From the NCBI GenBank assembly GCA_037039925.1, contig JAXRKP010000931.1, forward strand, positions 53,501-117,500: DNA of 64,000 bases, in the 5' to 3' direction. This document shows positions 1-33,239 of the stretch, piece after piece. How positions within the stretch are numbered: the stretch's first letter is position 1; each line of letters opens with the position of its first letter. The notes beneath the pieces are model-generated. The model did no database searches, had not been told where the DNA came from, and saw only the letters and a program-made list of their open reading frames with translations. The translations under genes were made by a program, and so were the position numbers. Source of the DNA: Doris montereyensis. Taxonomy: Eukaryota > Mollusca > Gastropoda > Nudibranchia > Dorididae.

Positions 1-1650
1 TTACACAAATTATCGGCGTATGGTTTATCGCAAAACTGTTTCTCTGCTCCAAAGTCATCTTTCAGATAGAAAGCAGCAACTGAAGCTTGGGAGCACTATC
101 AGTGGTTTCGAATTTATTGAAAAGGGTGTGCCCCAAAGGATTCATTCTAGGTCCCTTGTTATTTAATGTTTTTATTAATGATATATTTCTATTCATCAAA
201 GAGGAAACTCTATAATTATACAGATGATAACACGTTGTCTTACAATAATCCTGATTTTGGTAAGCTTGTGGATAATATTTGGAACAGGAAACCGGTGTAC
301 TAATAAACTGGTTCCACATGAACTGTATGCAAGCAACTCCAGAAAATTTCCAAGCCCTTGCATTAGGCAAACGAACATTTTCCAACAAACCCATTTTTCA
401 AATTGACTCAATCTCTTTACCTTGTGAAGAAACTGTCAAACTGTTAGGAATAGAGATAGATTATCAATTAAAGTTTGATGCCCACATAAAGATAATTTGC
501 CGCAAGGCCTCTCAACAACTCAATGTGTTAAAGAGAATCGGTAGATATCTCTCATAATTAAACAAGGTAGCTATATTTCATATGTTTATTCTTTCTAACT
601 TCAACTTTTGTCCTTTAGCAAGGCACTTCTGTTCGAAATCAAATATAAGGAAATTAGAAAAAAATTCAAGAACGAGCTCTTAGATTTATATACAATGACT
701 ATAGTAATACATATGAAGGTCTCTTGGAGGTGGCACAAATTCCAACCTAGGAAGTGAAACGAATGCGAGCTATGGCCATTGAAACTTTCAAAATTTTGTA
801 TAAATTATCGCCATCTTGTCTTCAAGATTTAATATCATTTGAAGATAGAAGGTATAATTTCAGATATACAAATGTAGTCAATATCCGTAAACCTAGAACC
901 ACTGTTTTCGGAAAACAATCATTTAAATATGCTGCTGCAGTTCTGTGGAACAAATTACCTGAACATTTAAGATCTGAAACAAATTTTAATAAATTGTAAA
1001 ATCTTAATTCGATGTGGAATGGTACAGATTGTCAGTATGTCATTTGTTCTATATAATTGTGTATCATATTTTTTTGTTAACTGTATATTTTTAAAGACTA
1101 GATTCTTAATCCCAATATTTTCTATTGAAATGTCGGTGAAAAGCCCATTAAAGACAACACCCACCCTCTTTTCTCCATACCCAAAACAAGTAGTAGAAGC
1201 GGTCGACTTATACATTTAAAATCCCGCACTGAGAGATATTTTAGATCTTTTCTTCCAAGCGCAATACAAACGTTTGACCATACCTTACTTTGAAAGCACA
1301 ATGACGTTTTCCTCACAATGTTTAAGAAATGTAACTTGATGGATGGTGAATGAATGATTTATGATAAGTTAATGAATGTGTATGAAGCTAAACTGATGTG
1401 TCTATAATTATTCTATCTTTTAAAAAAAAAAAATGTTTTTATGTATATTGTTTCACCGCACTATGTATTTACCCACCTTTGAATTTTTGTATACTTTTCC
1501 TAAAATCTAAACATTTAATGATTAACTAAGTTAAATTTATTTTTAATTTGAATACATTGATGTATTCTTTTATTTTTCAAACGGAAATTATGATAACACA
1601 AGTATAATTTCCTTTTTAAAGGATCAATAAAGATGATTGAAATTGAAATA
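1..1650 (+). mobile_element. Non-LTR retrotransposon, 3' half, degraded
   Basis: Broken frames encode the end of a reverse transcriptase: a VPQG-like turn, a YTDD catalytic box near 207-221 (the usual form is YADD), KLLGIEIDYQLKFDAHI at about 436-490, and the C-terminal thumb-like region MRAMAIETFKILYKLSPSCL with WNKLPEHLR at 763-972. Several frameshifts and stops show it is dead. An AATAAA and a short TTGAAAT-type tail near 1624-1650 mark the likely 3' end. The same family occurs on the minus strand at 57945-58770. It would reverse-transcribe its RNA at a target nick when intact. The clade is uncertain (jockey/CR1-like group). Confidence 0.85.
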
Positions 1651-1784
1651 AGGGTTTATTAAGTTATTTCCCTTTGTGATACATCTGTATGTCTCATTAC
1701 ACGGTGAGGTCTAGGTCTGGAAGAATTATTTTTTATACGGCGACAGTAAGTATCCCAAGTTTAATACATTATTAGAAAATTACA
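1651..1784. other. Spacer between retrotransposon and virus-like fragment
   Basis: AT-rich DNA. The start (TTTATTAAGTTATTTCC, about 1655) also occurs on the minus strand at about 57910-57945, next to the second copy of the same retrotransposon, so it is probably part of that repeat's tail region. Confidence 0.5.
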
Positions 1785-2334
1785 TTAAGTAAAGGTATTT
1801 CTTTTTTTATCTCGTGAATCACCCTGAGCCATCAGTCTATTTATTTTGTTCGTTTTCATATACATTCCTTCACCAGCTCTTTCTAAATCTTTAGAAGGTG
1901 TTGGTTTTGAATTTAAATAGAGACCTGAGCCCATTGTCTTATATAGATTCCGCCCTTTTATATAGTAAGTTGATAAACCCATAACTTTGTTTACTGTGGT
2001 TGAACCTAAACGTGCCAAGCTTCCTAATGCTACACTTTTAGCTACAGCCGGTAATATGGTTCTTGCTAATCTCATTAATGGAGGAAAAAATTCACCTCCT
2101 ACTTTATTTTTCTTATACTGTAACTGTACTTTACTAAGTTTAATGTCAACAGCTTTACCTTTCTTAAACGCATTATTAACAATTTTCAATTTGTTTATTA
2201 GTAATTACAATTAAATCATCGTCAACATCTGAGATTCTAATAGTGACCGTCTCTTTGTTTTTCATAGCAAGTTTAATCTTTTCTTTCTGGCAGTCAGAAA
2301 TATATAATCTATGTTCGAAATATTTTGCAACCAT
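1785..2334 (-). pseudogene. Small basic virion-like protein, frameshifted
   Basis: The first part (2193-2334, starting MVAKYFEHRL and containing NKETVTIRISDVDDDL) runs into a stop. The following frame (1785-2189) continues with FKKGKAVDIKLSK and then a Gly/Ala-rich hydrophobic stretch, PAVAKSVALGSLARLG. The lysine-rich N-terminal part followed by a hydrophobic stretch resembles minor virion proteins of Polinton/adintovirus-type elements. That is an inference from general pattern only. Confidence 0.4.
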
Positions 2335-2431
2335 TTTTTTAGAAATATATGTCTTATATTAAAATTAAGATAACATTTATCAATAATAATATCAGCTCTG
2401 TCTTTATCTTTTTTTATTGAGTTTAAAATGT

Positions 2432-2662
2432 TTAATTTTTCTTTAATTGGACCATAAATTGGCGTATATGGTTTTTCATTAATTGAGTATAATAGAATGA
2501 ATAAACAATAGGTTTACCATTATAGTAGTTATCTTTAGTAATATTAATATAAATATTTAATGGATCGTTAAATTTTAAAACTGCTTCATTTGCTGATGTA
2601 TATTTTCTAAACTCAACATCACTACCAAAAAAAACATATATATTATTTAGGTTCAAAACCAA
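2432..2662 (-). pseudogene. Small unrecognised ORF of the virus-like fragment
   Basis: 76 codons, with NNIYVFFGSDVEFRKYTS and FNDPLNIYINITK. It reads as the natural continuation of the ORF at 2724-3062 after the repeat block, in a different frame, so the two may be halves of one broken gene. No known domain was recognised. Confidence 0.4.
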
Positions 2663-2705
2663 ATGGGTTTTTTTTTAAAAATCTTCATTTCTTTCGCAAC
2701 TCTTG

Positions 2706-2935
2706 AAACTGTTCTATATTTATTTAGTTCAAAGAGAAAGCAGGTCTTAAAACTGTTCTATATTTATTTAGTTCAAAAGAGAAAGCAGGTCCTAAAACTG
2801 TTCTATATTTATTTAGTTCAAAAGAGAAAGCAGGTCCTAAAACTGTTCTATATTTATTTAGTTCAAAAGAGAAAGCAGGTCCTAAAACTGTTCTATATTT
2901 ATTTAGTTCAAAAGAGAAAGCATGTCCTAAAACAA
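2706..2935. repeat. 45-bp tandem repeat, 5 copies
   Basis: The unit contains CTGTTCTATATTTATTTAG then TTCAAAAGAGAAAGCAGGTC. Copies two to five are almost identical; the first lacks one A. The period is a multiple of three and stays in frame on the minus strand. Confidence 0.9.
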
Positions 2936-3062
2936 ATTCTTCTCCAGTTGATACTGTTGTTTCCTTTAATCTTGGAAAATTTAAATTAAGAAAATTTTGT
3001 AGAGTTTTCTTGTTATACCACCCTTCTTTGATTTTAAATCTTTTGCATTCTTCAGTAATCAA
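2724..3062 (-). pseudogene. Virus-like ORF with five 15-residue repeats
   Basis: An open stretch of about 112 codons, with homologous-looking broken sequence continuing upstream to about 3330 (a DQNLKKLRRRINTGLNNF segment). The C-terminal half is a perfect in-frame repeat AFSFELNKYRTVLGP, from a 45-bp tandem DNA unit. I do not recognise a function. It sits between the ATPase and small virion-like genes, so a structural role is possible. Confidence 0.45.
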
Positions 3063-3339
3063 TTTATGTTATTTTCACTAGTAATTCTAAATATAGGTTC
3101 TGAGTGAAATTCAATGAACGCTACTTCACAATTTTCACAATTAATAGGTTTATCAAAAAAATATTCTAAAGTATCATTAAGAATGAATTAATAGTACGAC
3201 TTTCTTTTTCTAATGTATTTTTAAAATTATTCAAACCAGTATTTATTCTTCGTCTTAGTTTTTTTAAATTTTGATCTAATTTATCTACGATTTCTTTTTT
3301 GAAATCTCTATCATTCTAAAATTTCATTTCCGGTTTCAT

Positions 3340-3965
3340 CATTAAGTATTTTTATCTTATTTTTAAACTCATCATAATCCATATCCATTGAAATATGATC
3401 TTGATAAATGTGTCGTAAGTTTTTATTGTCTTGTTTAAACAAACATATAAAGTTGCTATTTTCCCTTATTTTTTGTCTTGGAAGATGACAGAAGTTTTAC
3501 GAAAGATAGAAACAATCTACATTTGAATGTCTTTCTCTAGTATACATTATACTATAATAGTCATTGCATGTCATGTGTTTTGGTGCTCTAATAATATATC
3601 ATCAAATATCATTAGGTTTTTATCTGTTGATTTTAAACCTCCAGGATCCATTATGTCATCATCACTTTCAAAGTATTCACAACTAATTAGACTTTTTGTT
3701 GGATTTACTTCATCCAATTGTTTAAAATCAATTCATTAGGCGAAATATCTTGTTTAATTTGTTTTAATATCTATTGTTAAATAAATTATAAATTGACTCT
3801 TTATCTAATCTATTATCAAACCAACATTTGATTATTTTGGATTTTGTTTGAAATATTTGAAAAATTAATTTATCATAAATTAATAAACAAGGTTAACAAT
3901 AGATTTAACAGTAAGTTTGTTTTTCCTCAACCAGATTTTCCAACTATTAGCCCCTTATATATTTT
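3340..3965 (-). pseudogene. Packaging-type P-loop ATPase, broken
   Basis: The minus strand shows a Walker A motif GLIVGKSG, a stop, then GKT at about 3917-3953, and a Walker B NLMIFDDILLE at about 3586-3620, followed by an arginine-containing segment YTRERHSNVDCF at about 3495-3535 in another frame. This order of motifs fits the FtsK/HerA-like genome-packaging ATPases of Polinton-like elements, which pump DNA into capsids. The in-frame stop inside Walker A and several frameshifts make it non-functional. It is the upstream gene of the fragment. Confidence 0.6.
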
Positions 3966-5267
3966 GGTAAAATGATTGAATTATTTCTATTTGATTGTTC
4001 TTCCCAATCTAGATTTATTCCATTGTTATTAAGATTATTTTTAGACAAACAAACAGCAGATAGAAGAAAGAAGGGAAGGAACCAATCATCGCTTTGTTTA
4101 TATGACGTCACTTCCTTAGACGATTGCCATAGAGATGAACTTTCAAGTAGGATTTATAAACAGAGATGTCGTTAAGTCCGAATGGTGGCCGCCAGAAAGG
4201 CAGCCTAGTTGGGTAGATAGGTTTAGGTGGAAGGCGTGAAGACGGTCTAGTCGGACTAAGCTGATCGGGCCCTAGAATGGTGATGCATTAATTCTTTTTT
4301 TCATTCCTTTTTGTAACATGACTGTAATTTCTTTCTCCAAACTAAATCTTATATAATAAAAAAATATAGAGACTATTTCATGAGCAAAACTTAAATCGAG
4401 CGAGTCTCAGGAACGACAATGATTTCAAACGTCAAATTGCACATGGAGTTGGAGAATCGATGTGGAATCAATAATAACCTGTCTTGAATTATGGCAACAG
4501 CTGTTATACCTTTACTCCTGCCATTTTAGTCTTGAATTATTTATACGAATGAAGGCAGCCATGAAGACTTCGAAGCCTTGCCTCTACCAAACGACCGTAG
4601 TAAATAAATGAAAGAAAGTCAATGTAATTATATTAGTTTGAGTCATTTAGCGCCTAATGCCTGTACCTAATAATATTTGACGATTTGGTGATTGGGTTTT
4701 GCAGCCCTAATCCTTTCAAATTCACCATTCTATAACCTTGAATAATACGAAGGAACCACAGTGGAGTGAAGTCAAAGGCGAAATGTGACAATAAGTGACA
4801 ACTCCACCAATAAAGACAGAACAAACACGTGATGTGATGTTCCAGGGTATAACCCTTAAGAAACGTAGTAGAGGGGGGTGTGGAAGAATGAGCGATAATG
4901 GAAGGTTCAGACAACAAAGAGAAATGAATATCTAGAATCTGGATCTAATACTACCTCAGGGGAACACAATGTGATGAGAAGAAAAACAGAAAGGAGGAAG
5001 AAGGGAAGAAAAGACAGTGATGGTAAGAAACGTAGTAGCAAGGCAGGGGGGGAAGAAGGTGATAATGTGATAGAATGAGCGATAAAAGCTTTGCTTGATA
5101 GGTCAGATAATAAATGAAATAAAAATAAATAAGTAAAAAAGGAGATCAGGAAATAACCAAAATTTGGATTCAAATAGAGAGAGAGAGAGAGTTTTGATTA
5201 AAAGACTAGAGAGAGAGAGAGAGTAAGAGAAAGCAAAGATGAGAGAAAGAAGACAGTGAAATTCCCA
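3966..5267. other. No gene seen; AT- and purine-rich DNA
   Basis: Apart from a consensus CRE-like TGACGTCA at 4103-4110, followed by a G+C-richer patch (4170-4270), I see no feature. Purine-rich stretches (4970-5250) with short GA runs account for the serine/phenylalanine-type open frames on the minus strand. Confidence 0.5.
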
Positions 5268-6110
5268 ACCGGTAACAATGTTGACAATGAGAGAATCAGG
5301 CCAGATCTAGCTCTAGATAAAGATAACAACATAGATCTAGAAAGAAGCAGCCTGTTGGGGAGCAAAGAAAGGTGAGACTTACACTGTTGACAGGTGTGAA
5401 TCTAGACCAGATCTAGATAATAATACAGAGGAAACAAGAACTAAAATAGAATCTGCATGAAGTAAACCAAAACCAATGTGATTCAAACGTTGATAGTCTT
5501 CGAGTTGTCTAGCCCATGTTTGTGTAAATTACTAAACACTAGCCTAGATATGTAATTGTATTCTTGATGAGTAAGCTATACGTTGTTATAATGGATCGAT
5601 GGTTGGAAATACAAAATACCTACCATACTCGAAATGTTTCCAGCCCCTCCAAATACGATTTCTAACTATTCATAATTTGTACCGGTAACTATTTTGACAA
5701 TGACGTAGTTCTAGAACCAGTATCTAGCTTAATAATGATAACAACATAGATCCAGAGTAATCTAGAAGCAAGAGCAAAGTTAAAACGTGACGTTATGTCA
5801 AATTCTTTTACAATGTTGACAATGATTAGATCTAATCTAGAATCTAGACCAGATCTAGATAATAATACAAACACAAGTTAGATTACTATATTGACCAAAC
5901 CCGGTCCAATCCCTATTGATGTAGACTGTGGGAAGTGGCTTTGATAAGAGGAAAGTTGTCTATTTGCACAGCAGAGATTTTTAGTTTCTTCACCTCTTGT
6001 TGTTTGCTTTCCATATTTAAGCAAACTACTTCCATGGCAGACTATACGTTGTTATAATGGATACGATGGTTGGAGAATTAAATACCTTTCAATGGGAAGC
6101 GATCTGTTTT
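5268..6110. repeat. Diverged tandem duplication, about 410-470 bp unit
   Basis: The 5268-5640 segment returns at about 5679-6110 in the same order: an ACCGGTAAC start, GATAACAACATAGAT, GACCAGATCTAGATAATAAT, and CTATACGTTGTTATAATGGA (5577 and 6046). The offset grows from about 411 to 469 through small insertions. Both halves are rich in TCTAGATC. Confidence 0.75.
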
Positions 6111-8164
6111 GTTATCGATTAGTTTTAACTATTCATAGATTTGGATTCTTTAGATCTTTGTTTATCCGTTTTGTAAACGGGCTGCTGCACTAGTATTTGA
6201 TTAAAAAAAGACAGTCCAAGAGTGCTGAATCTTTCGACATAATAACGAGAAAGAAGATGTCCAATTTCTCGAAGTCTTTATGAATATGATGGTGATATTC
6301 CAACCATTTATCCCAATCGTCAGACAATGACAGGCAATTTTTCTCTGCCAAAAGAAATCAAACACAGCTGATGACAATCCACCAAATTGAAGCATTAGGA
6401 CCCCCCTAATTGATGGTTGATGGCGCCAGTTGACGTTGACCATCGTTACACGAATTTTTTTTGTAATGCATTATCCAAAGCGATCCTCTCTTAATGTTAA
6501 TATCATCTCTTTATGATAATTTATATCCTCGTTAAGAATAAGCTGTTGCTCCTGTCCATGAACATAGAAGTTTCCTGTAGGAGCAACTGAGTGTCACTTA
6601 TGGGCAGGTCATTCAAACAACTTGTCCAGATTATGGTCCCACTGCGTAATTATAAAACAGACGAAAACCCTGAGGGGTTGTCACCAGTAAAACAGACTCG
6701 GCACCCAGTATTTAGTACAAAACTTCTTACTCTTGTGTTTATCTCTGGAACTCATTCAATCTAATTAATAATCAGTTATTTAGTTGTGGTTTAATTAGCC
6801 GAATAAAATTATATCAAACACTTGTATTAAGTTGTATGGTTGATTACTTTATTATTTATTCCAAGTTTATAAAACTGCATTTTTGCTTCTTTTGATGTTA
6901 CCTTATTATTAGTCATTTTCGAGAAACATCCACAACTAAGTGTGTTGGACTCTATGATTTGTTCTTAAGTGGGTTGATATTTACCTTATTTTTAATGGAC
7001 ATTTTTTATGTTACTTTAAAAAATAAGTCACATTAAATAGTGTTGATATTTAGAATTTACAAATGAAAAAGCTGTAAAAACACGGATTTTCATTATTATT
7101 TTGAAGGATTTAATTACACCCCCAAGAGTAGAACCGAAGAAATAATAATGAAAGGAATCAAGGGATCAAAATAACTTTTAAAATAAGAAGACATTTTTTT
7201 TAAATTTATGTTTTTGAACGTGTCAACACGTCCAAGCCTTCTACTACTCCCCCCAATGGATTGCTTGACCAGCCTACAAAGCACAAGAGACTAACTCCTA
7301 ATGGATGTCAAAGCTTTTAATCAACAGGATCACAGTTTGCTGACTGTCAGTGGTGTTAAGGGAGTAGTAAGTCCTACTACTACTTCCATTTTCTCTTTCA
7401 CATATGTTTCTTTTATCGTGCTGTTACCTCTTAATTCACCCTGAGATTGCCGCATATGGTTGACAATGACAGGCAATTTTTTTCAAATGAAACTGAAACT
7501 AGGAAGCCGCTTTGGGTTGATGTCCCGGTTGTTATTATTAGCAACCAGGTCTGGGGGAAGGGAGGTCATTCAAACAACTTGTCCAGATTTTACTTGAATA
7601 AACCAGAGAATTATACACATCCACAACTAAGGTGATTTTCAACCCATCAAGGGACAAGACCTCCTTTTTTGGATGATTTTGAATAAACCAGAGAATTATT
7701 TTACCCACGACGTTTTGGTTAGCTACTTTCCGAGAAACCGTATACTTGGAACACTATTTATGGAACCCTACAACTACAACAGATGGAAAACACCTGCAGA
7801 TACCACTACACTACATGGCATGGCATTGGCCCGAAGGACAAATTGTGTCCAAGTGTTGCTGGATCAGTAATAACAACAACAACAGAGGCTGACACCTTAC
7901 CTCTGGACCACCGAGTCCCTGTTAATGCAAGCAATGGTAGTAATGTAGTACTAACTAGTACTGAAGACTTCAAGCATGAAAGTAAACTGACATTATTTTA
8001 GCCTTCTTTCTAACTTGTTTTTTTCTCTTTTTTAAGTTTCACATTTATATGTTTTATCTAAATTTAAAGTTTAGAAATGTATCATAAGAATAAAAGCATG
8101 CACTAAAATAAATTTTATCTCGTATTCAAAATGGCCAGGATGGTCACATGCTTTATTTGCATGA
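6111..8164. other. No gene seen; dispersed short direct repeats
   Basis: The segment GGTCATTCAAACAACTTGTC occurs at 6607 and 7565, TGACAATGACAGGCAATTTT at about 6324 (with one difference) and 7462, and GAATAAACCAGAGAATTAT at 7597 and 7680. These point to a duplicated or mosaic repeat block. Short frames here show no family resemblance. Confidence 0.5.
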
Positions 8165-8540
8165 GTAAAAGAGTCTCAAAGAATGAAAGGAAAGAAGTAC
8201 GACCTACCAGTGCGCCCGCAAACTACACATGACGAAACAAACGCGATCTTGGACAGAGAAAAAACCCCACATAACCCCTCCCACTTTCAACCCCCTCCTA
8301 CAAAGAAGAGAGAAAAAGAATTGAAACAAACGCGATCTTGGACAGAGAAAAAACCCATCAAAAACACCACCTAACCCTTCCCTCTTTCACCTCTCTCCTA
8401 CATAGAAGAGAGAAAAGAATTGAAACAAACGCGATCTTGGACAGAAAAAACCCCATTCAAAAACACCACCTAACCCCTCCCTCTTTCACTCCCCCCCTCT
8501 TACAAAGAAGAGAGAAAAAGAATTGAAACAAACCCAAGGT
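8165..8540. repeat. Tandem repeat, about 90-98 bp, 3 copies
   Basis: ACAAACGCGATCTTGGACAG recurs at about 8238, 8326 and 8424, each followed by A-rich, C-rich and GAAGAGAG segments. The left edge (GAAAGGAAAGAAGTACGACC) belongs to the repeat family also seen at 10080 and 23270. Confidence 0.8.
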
Positions 8541-8611
8541 CTTTGGCAGCATGAAATCGACAGTGTCTCAGAACTCTCAGACCTGGTTTGGTAGCCTGTA
8601 ACTGTAACTGT

Positions 8612-8945
8612 AAGTTGTAAAGTTCTTTGAAGGCCATTATAGCCCACAGATCTGAAGCTTACCCCAGTTTCTATAGCATTGAGTAGAATAGGTGATTAGG
8701 CATCACCATCCTCCCTGGACAGGACACTAAGTCTGTCACAGGTTTCACCCCCCAACCGATAATGGTACTCAGATGCTTATGGGATATGTTGGGAGATGCA
8801 AAGACCGCAGGCAAAGAAGGGTAGATCTATATGTTACAAAACTCATTTTAGATTTTGGTCGAAAAACTCGAGAAAATTTGTAACTATTAAACCCACTATC
8901 TTTTGTTAAGAGGCTGACACAGTGCCTCTGGGCTGCCAAGTCCTC
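8612..8945 (-). mobile_element. Two SINE fragments in succession
   Basis: 8612-8800 matches the body of the family also found at 9840, 13420, 17092 and 31740 (CTTTGAAGGCCATTATAGCC start, GGACAGGACACTA). 8852-8945 matches the minus-strand tRNA-like head of the second family (GTTAAGAGGCTGACAC, GTGCCTCTGGGCTGCC). Both are partial. Confidence 0.65.
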
Positions 8946-9311
8946 CATAAGGTAAGATAACTCATTTTAATAACAAACACAGGTGTGGGCATGCAAAACA
9001 TTATGAATGGAACAAAGCTGAGAACATAAATACATAAGAAATACATTTTATTGACTTACAACCAAACATAACAATTGCTCTGTCATTTTAGAAAAACCAA
9101 AAAGTTGTTCATATTCATGGTTCACTTCACTCACCCATTGACTTTTAAAACAAAACATTTTCATATTCTTACCACACATTTTCTTCATTCTTACTCAACT
9201 CACATCAAAATTCAATTTGCCACTTAGACTCATTGCCAAAATGCTGGCCTGTATGGCAGCTCACTGGTCTATATGGTCAAACAAGGATAAAAACACAAAA
9301 TACCTTACCAA

Positions 9312-9632
9312 TGCAATGCATTAATTTATGAGTTTCGGTATGTTATTTGATACAACGTAATGCACTAATTTATAAATCCCTGCTTGCTAACTGATGCAAC
9401 GTAATGTATTAATTTACGATTTCACGTAACCAATACAAAGTAATGCACTAATTTACAAGTTTGCTGTACGCTAACTAATACAATGTAATGAACTAATTTA
9501 CAAGTTTGCTGTACGCTAAGTAATACAATGTAATGAACTAATTTACAAGTTTCTGCATGTAAACCAATACAACATAATGCACTAATTTACTAGTTCCTAT
9601 AAGATAACCAATAGAACTGAATGCACTAATAA
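9312..9632. repeat. Tandem repeat, about 44 bp, 8 copies
   Basis: The core ATGCACTAATTTACAAGTT recurs at roughly 9315, 9360, 9404, 9445, 9490, 9534, 9578 and 9620. Copies differ by 10-25 percent, so the array is old. Confidence 0.85.
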
Positions 9633-9837
9633 TCTAAATGTAAATGAAACATGATCTGTACAACATGAACATTTTAAATCAACACAGTTTGATCCCCTAG
9701 CTGCTCTCACACAATGCCACATATTCTTTCATCACTTCATTTCACTCAAGCCAGTAGAAAAGCTAAACATTAACAGAGTTAATATCTGGAACATGGCAAT
9801 GACTTATTTATGTACAGACTCACATTTGAGTAAGTTT

Positions 9838-10130
9838 AGTTCCCACGAGGCCAATACAGCCCATAGAGCCAGAGCTTATCCCAGTTTCTGTAGCGTGAAA
9901 CGGAACAGGTGATAATGAGATTTTGCTTGAAAAACTGGAGAATATTTTTCAACCGTCGGCGCGGCTAGAACCCACTACCTCTTGGTTGAGAGGCCGACAC
10001 TTTGCCTCTGGACTATCGAGTCCCCCGGAACATAAGTAAAAAGATGGATGCCTAATGAAAGGCATGTGAAAGAATGAAAGGAAAGAAATAAAGGATCTAC
10101 CCGCAGTATCTGCACGCCCGTCAGTAGAAA
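9838..10130 (-). mobile_element. SINE cluster
   Basis: 9838-9917 is a piece of the GGCCATAGAGCC body family. 9918-10027 is a minus-strand tRNA-like head (TCTTGGTTGAGAGGCCGACA, CTCTGGACTATCGAGTCCCC). 10060-10130 resembles the GAAAGGAAAGAAATA...CTACC repeat. The three abut without spacer. Confidence 0.65.
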
Positions 10131-10451
10131 GGAAGCAAAGAAAAGAAATGGGAAGAGAGAGAAACATCATTAAACCACTGCCAATATCCCTGAGCAAGAA
10201 TGTCTCTTTTCAAGATATCTTCAATGAGAAATAATTTTTCAAAATACTCCCTCCACTTCCACATAATGAAACAATTTGCTGGCAAAGCAATTTCCGAAGA
10301 CCAATGATTAGACTGCATAGAGAATGGATATTAAAATTGGCTTGAAATCTTAACCACCAAAGAAATGTATTATAACGTTGCCGTTCTAAGGCAATTGAGT
10401 AAAATTGTTTACAACCTTGTCAATGTTGAGATGAGGAAGGCTTGACAAAAA

Positions 10452-10760
10452 CAATTAGTTTGTTACAGATCATTGAACAAACAGATAAATGAATCAGTTA
10501 TGTTACAGATCATTGAACAAACAGATAAATGAATCAGTTTTGTTACAGATCCTTGAACAAACAGATAAATTAATCAGTTTTGTCACAAATCATTGAACAA
10601 ACAAAAAAATTAATCAGTTTTGTTACAGATCATTGAACAAACAAAAAAATTAATCAGTTTTGTTACAGATCATTGAATAAAAGAAATAAATTAATCAATT
10701 TTGTTACAAATCATTGAACAAACATAAAAATGAATCAGTTTCGTTAAAGATCATGAAAGG
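10452..10760. repeat. 40-bp tandem repeat, about 7.5 copies
   Basis: The unit reads GTTACAGATCATTGAACAAA followed by CAGATAAATGAATCAGTTTT. It lies about 220 bp downstream of the PSAT stop codon. Confidence 0.92.
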
Positions 10761-10896
10761 ATGAAATTTTTAAAAAAGATGATTCGTGATCTCTGACTGG
10801 ATGACATATGGCATGACCTTCCTTGAAATCAAATCACTGAGGTATCGATGACTTGTCAAATGTAAAATGACAAATGGCTTAATCCTGTACATACAT

Positions 10897-10902
10897 TTTA
10901 AT
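10897..10902 (-). promoter_or_regulatory. Possible PSAT polyadenylation signal (ATTAAA)
   Basis: The common variant ATTAAA lies on the minus strand about 80 nt after the stop codon. I saw no AATAAA on that strand in the first ~1 kb. It is plausible but unproven. Confidence 0.35.
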
Positions 10903-10979
10903 CTCAAACCCTATTTCGTGGTGATTGATGGAATTCCAACCCTATCCCCCACTCCATCCCCTAATTAACATGACCCATT

Positions 10980-32992
<22,013 letters not shown>

Positions 32993-33112
32993 GATGAAAT
33001 ATGTTAGCGATTTCTTTCGAAAAGGCGATCCAAGCTTCTTAATAATATTCTTATTTTCACTCCGGGTAGCGAGCGACGAGCAAAGTGAGAAAGGGTGGAG
33101 TGTTGACGCCGG

Positions 33113-33235
33113 CTTTATACTAGTGGGGGCTCATTGTTTACATCCTCCCATTGGGTGGCCTGCCGCTTTGTAGTCTCTCATTGGCTGAGACGACACTGTT
33201 TGACCTTTGACTTCCGCGCGAAAGCCATTCACGTG
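33113..33235 (-). promoter_or_regulatory. PSAT promoter: TATA-like box, two CCAAT boxes, E2F-like and E-box motifs
   Basis: Reading the minus strand towards the gene: CACGTG E-box (33230-33235), TTTCGCGC E2F-like site (33216-33223), CCAAT (33180-33184), CCAAT (33150-33154) and TATAAAG (33113-33119). The spacing predicts a transcription start near 33085, a 5' UTR of about 90 nt, and CCAAT boxes about 65 and 95 bp upstream of that start. The region is richer in CpG than its surroundings. The motifs are seen; their function is inferred. Confidence 0.6.
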
Positions 33236-33239
33236 CGAC

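Larger units (their letters stand above)
1785..3965 (-). mobile_element. Degenerate Polinton/adintovirus-like element fragment
   Basis: Four broken genes lie head to tail on the minus strand: a packaging-type ATPase, a protein with a 45-bp repeat, a small protein, and a small basic protein with a hydrophobic stretch. This order, with a FtsK/HerA-like ATPase beside small virion-like genes, suggests an endogenous double-stranded DNA virus or Polinton/Maverick. No terminal repeats, integrase, polymerase or major capsid gene are visible here, so the element is truncated and the class is an inference. Base composition is very AT-rich compared with the PSAT exons. Confidence 0.55.

Noticed and set aside
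4103..4110. CRE-like TGACGTCA as a promoter for a nearby gene
   Set aside because: No gene follows on either strand that I can support; one 8-bp motif is not enough.
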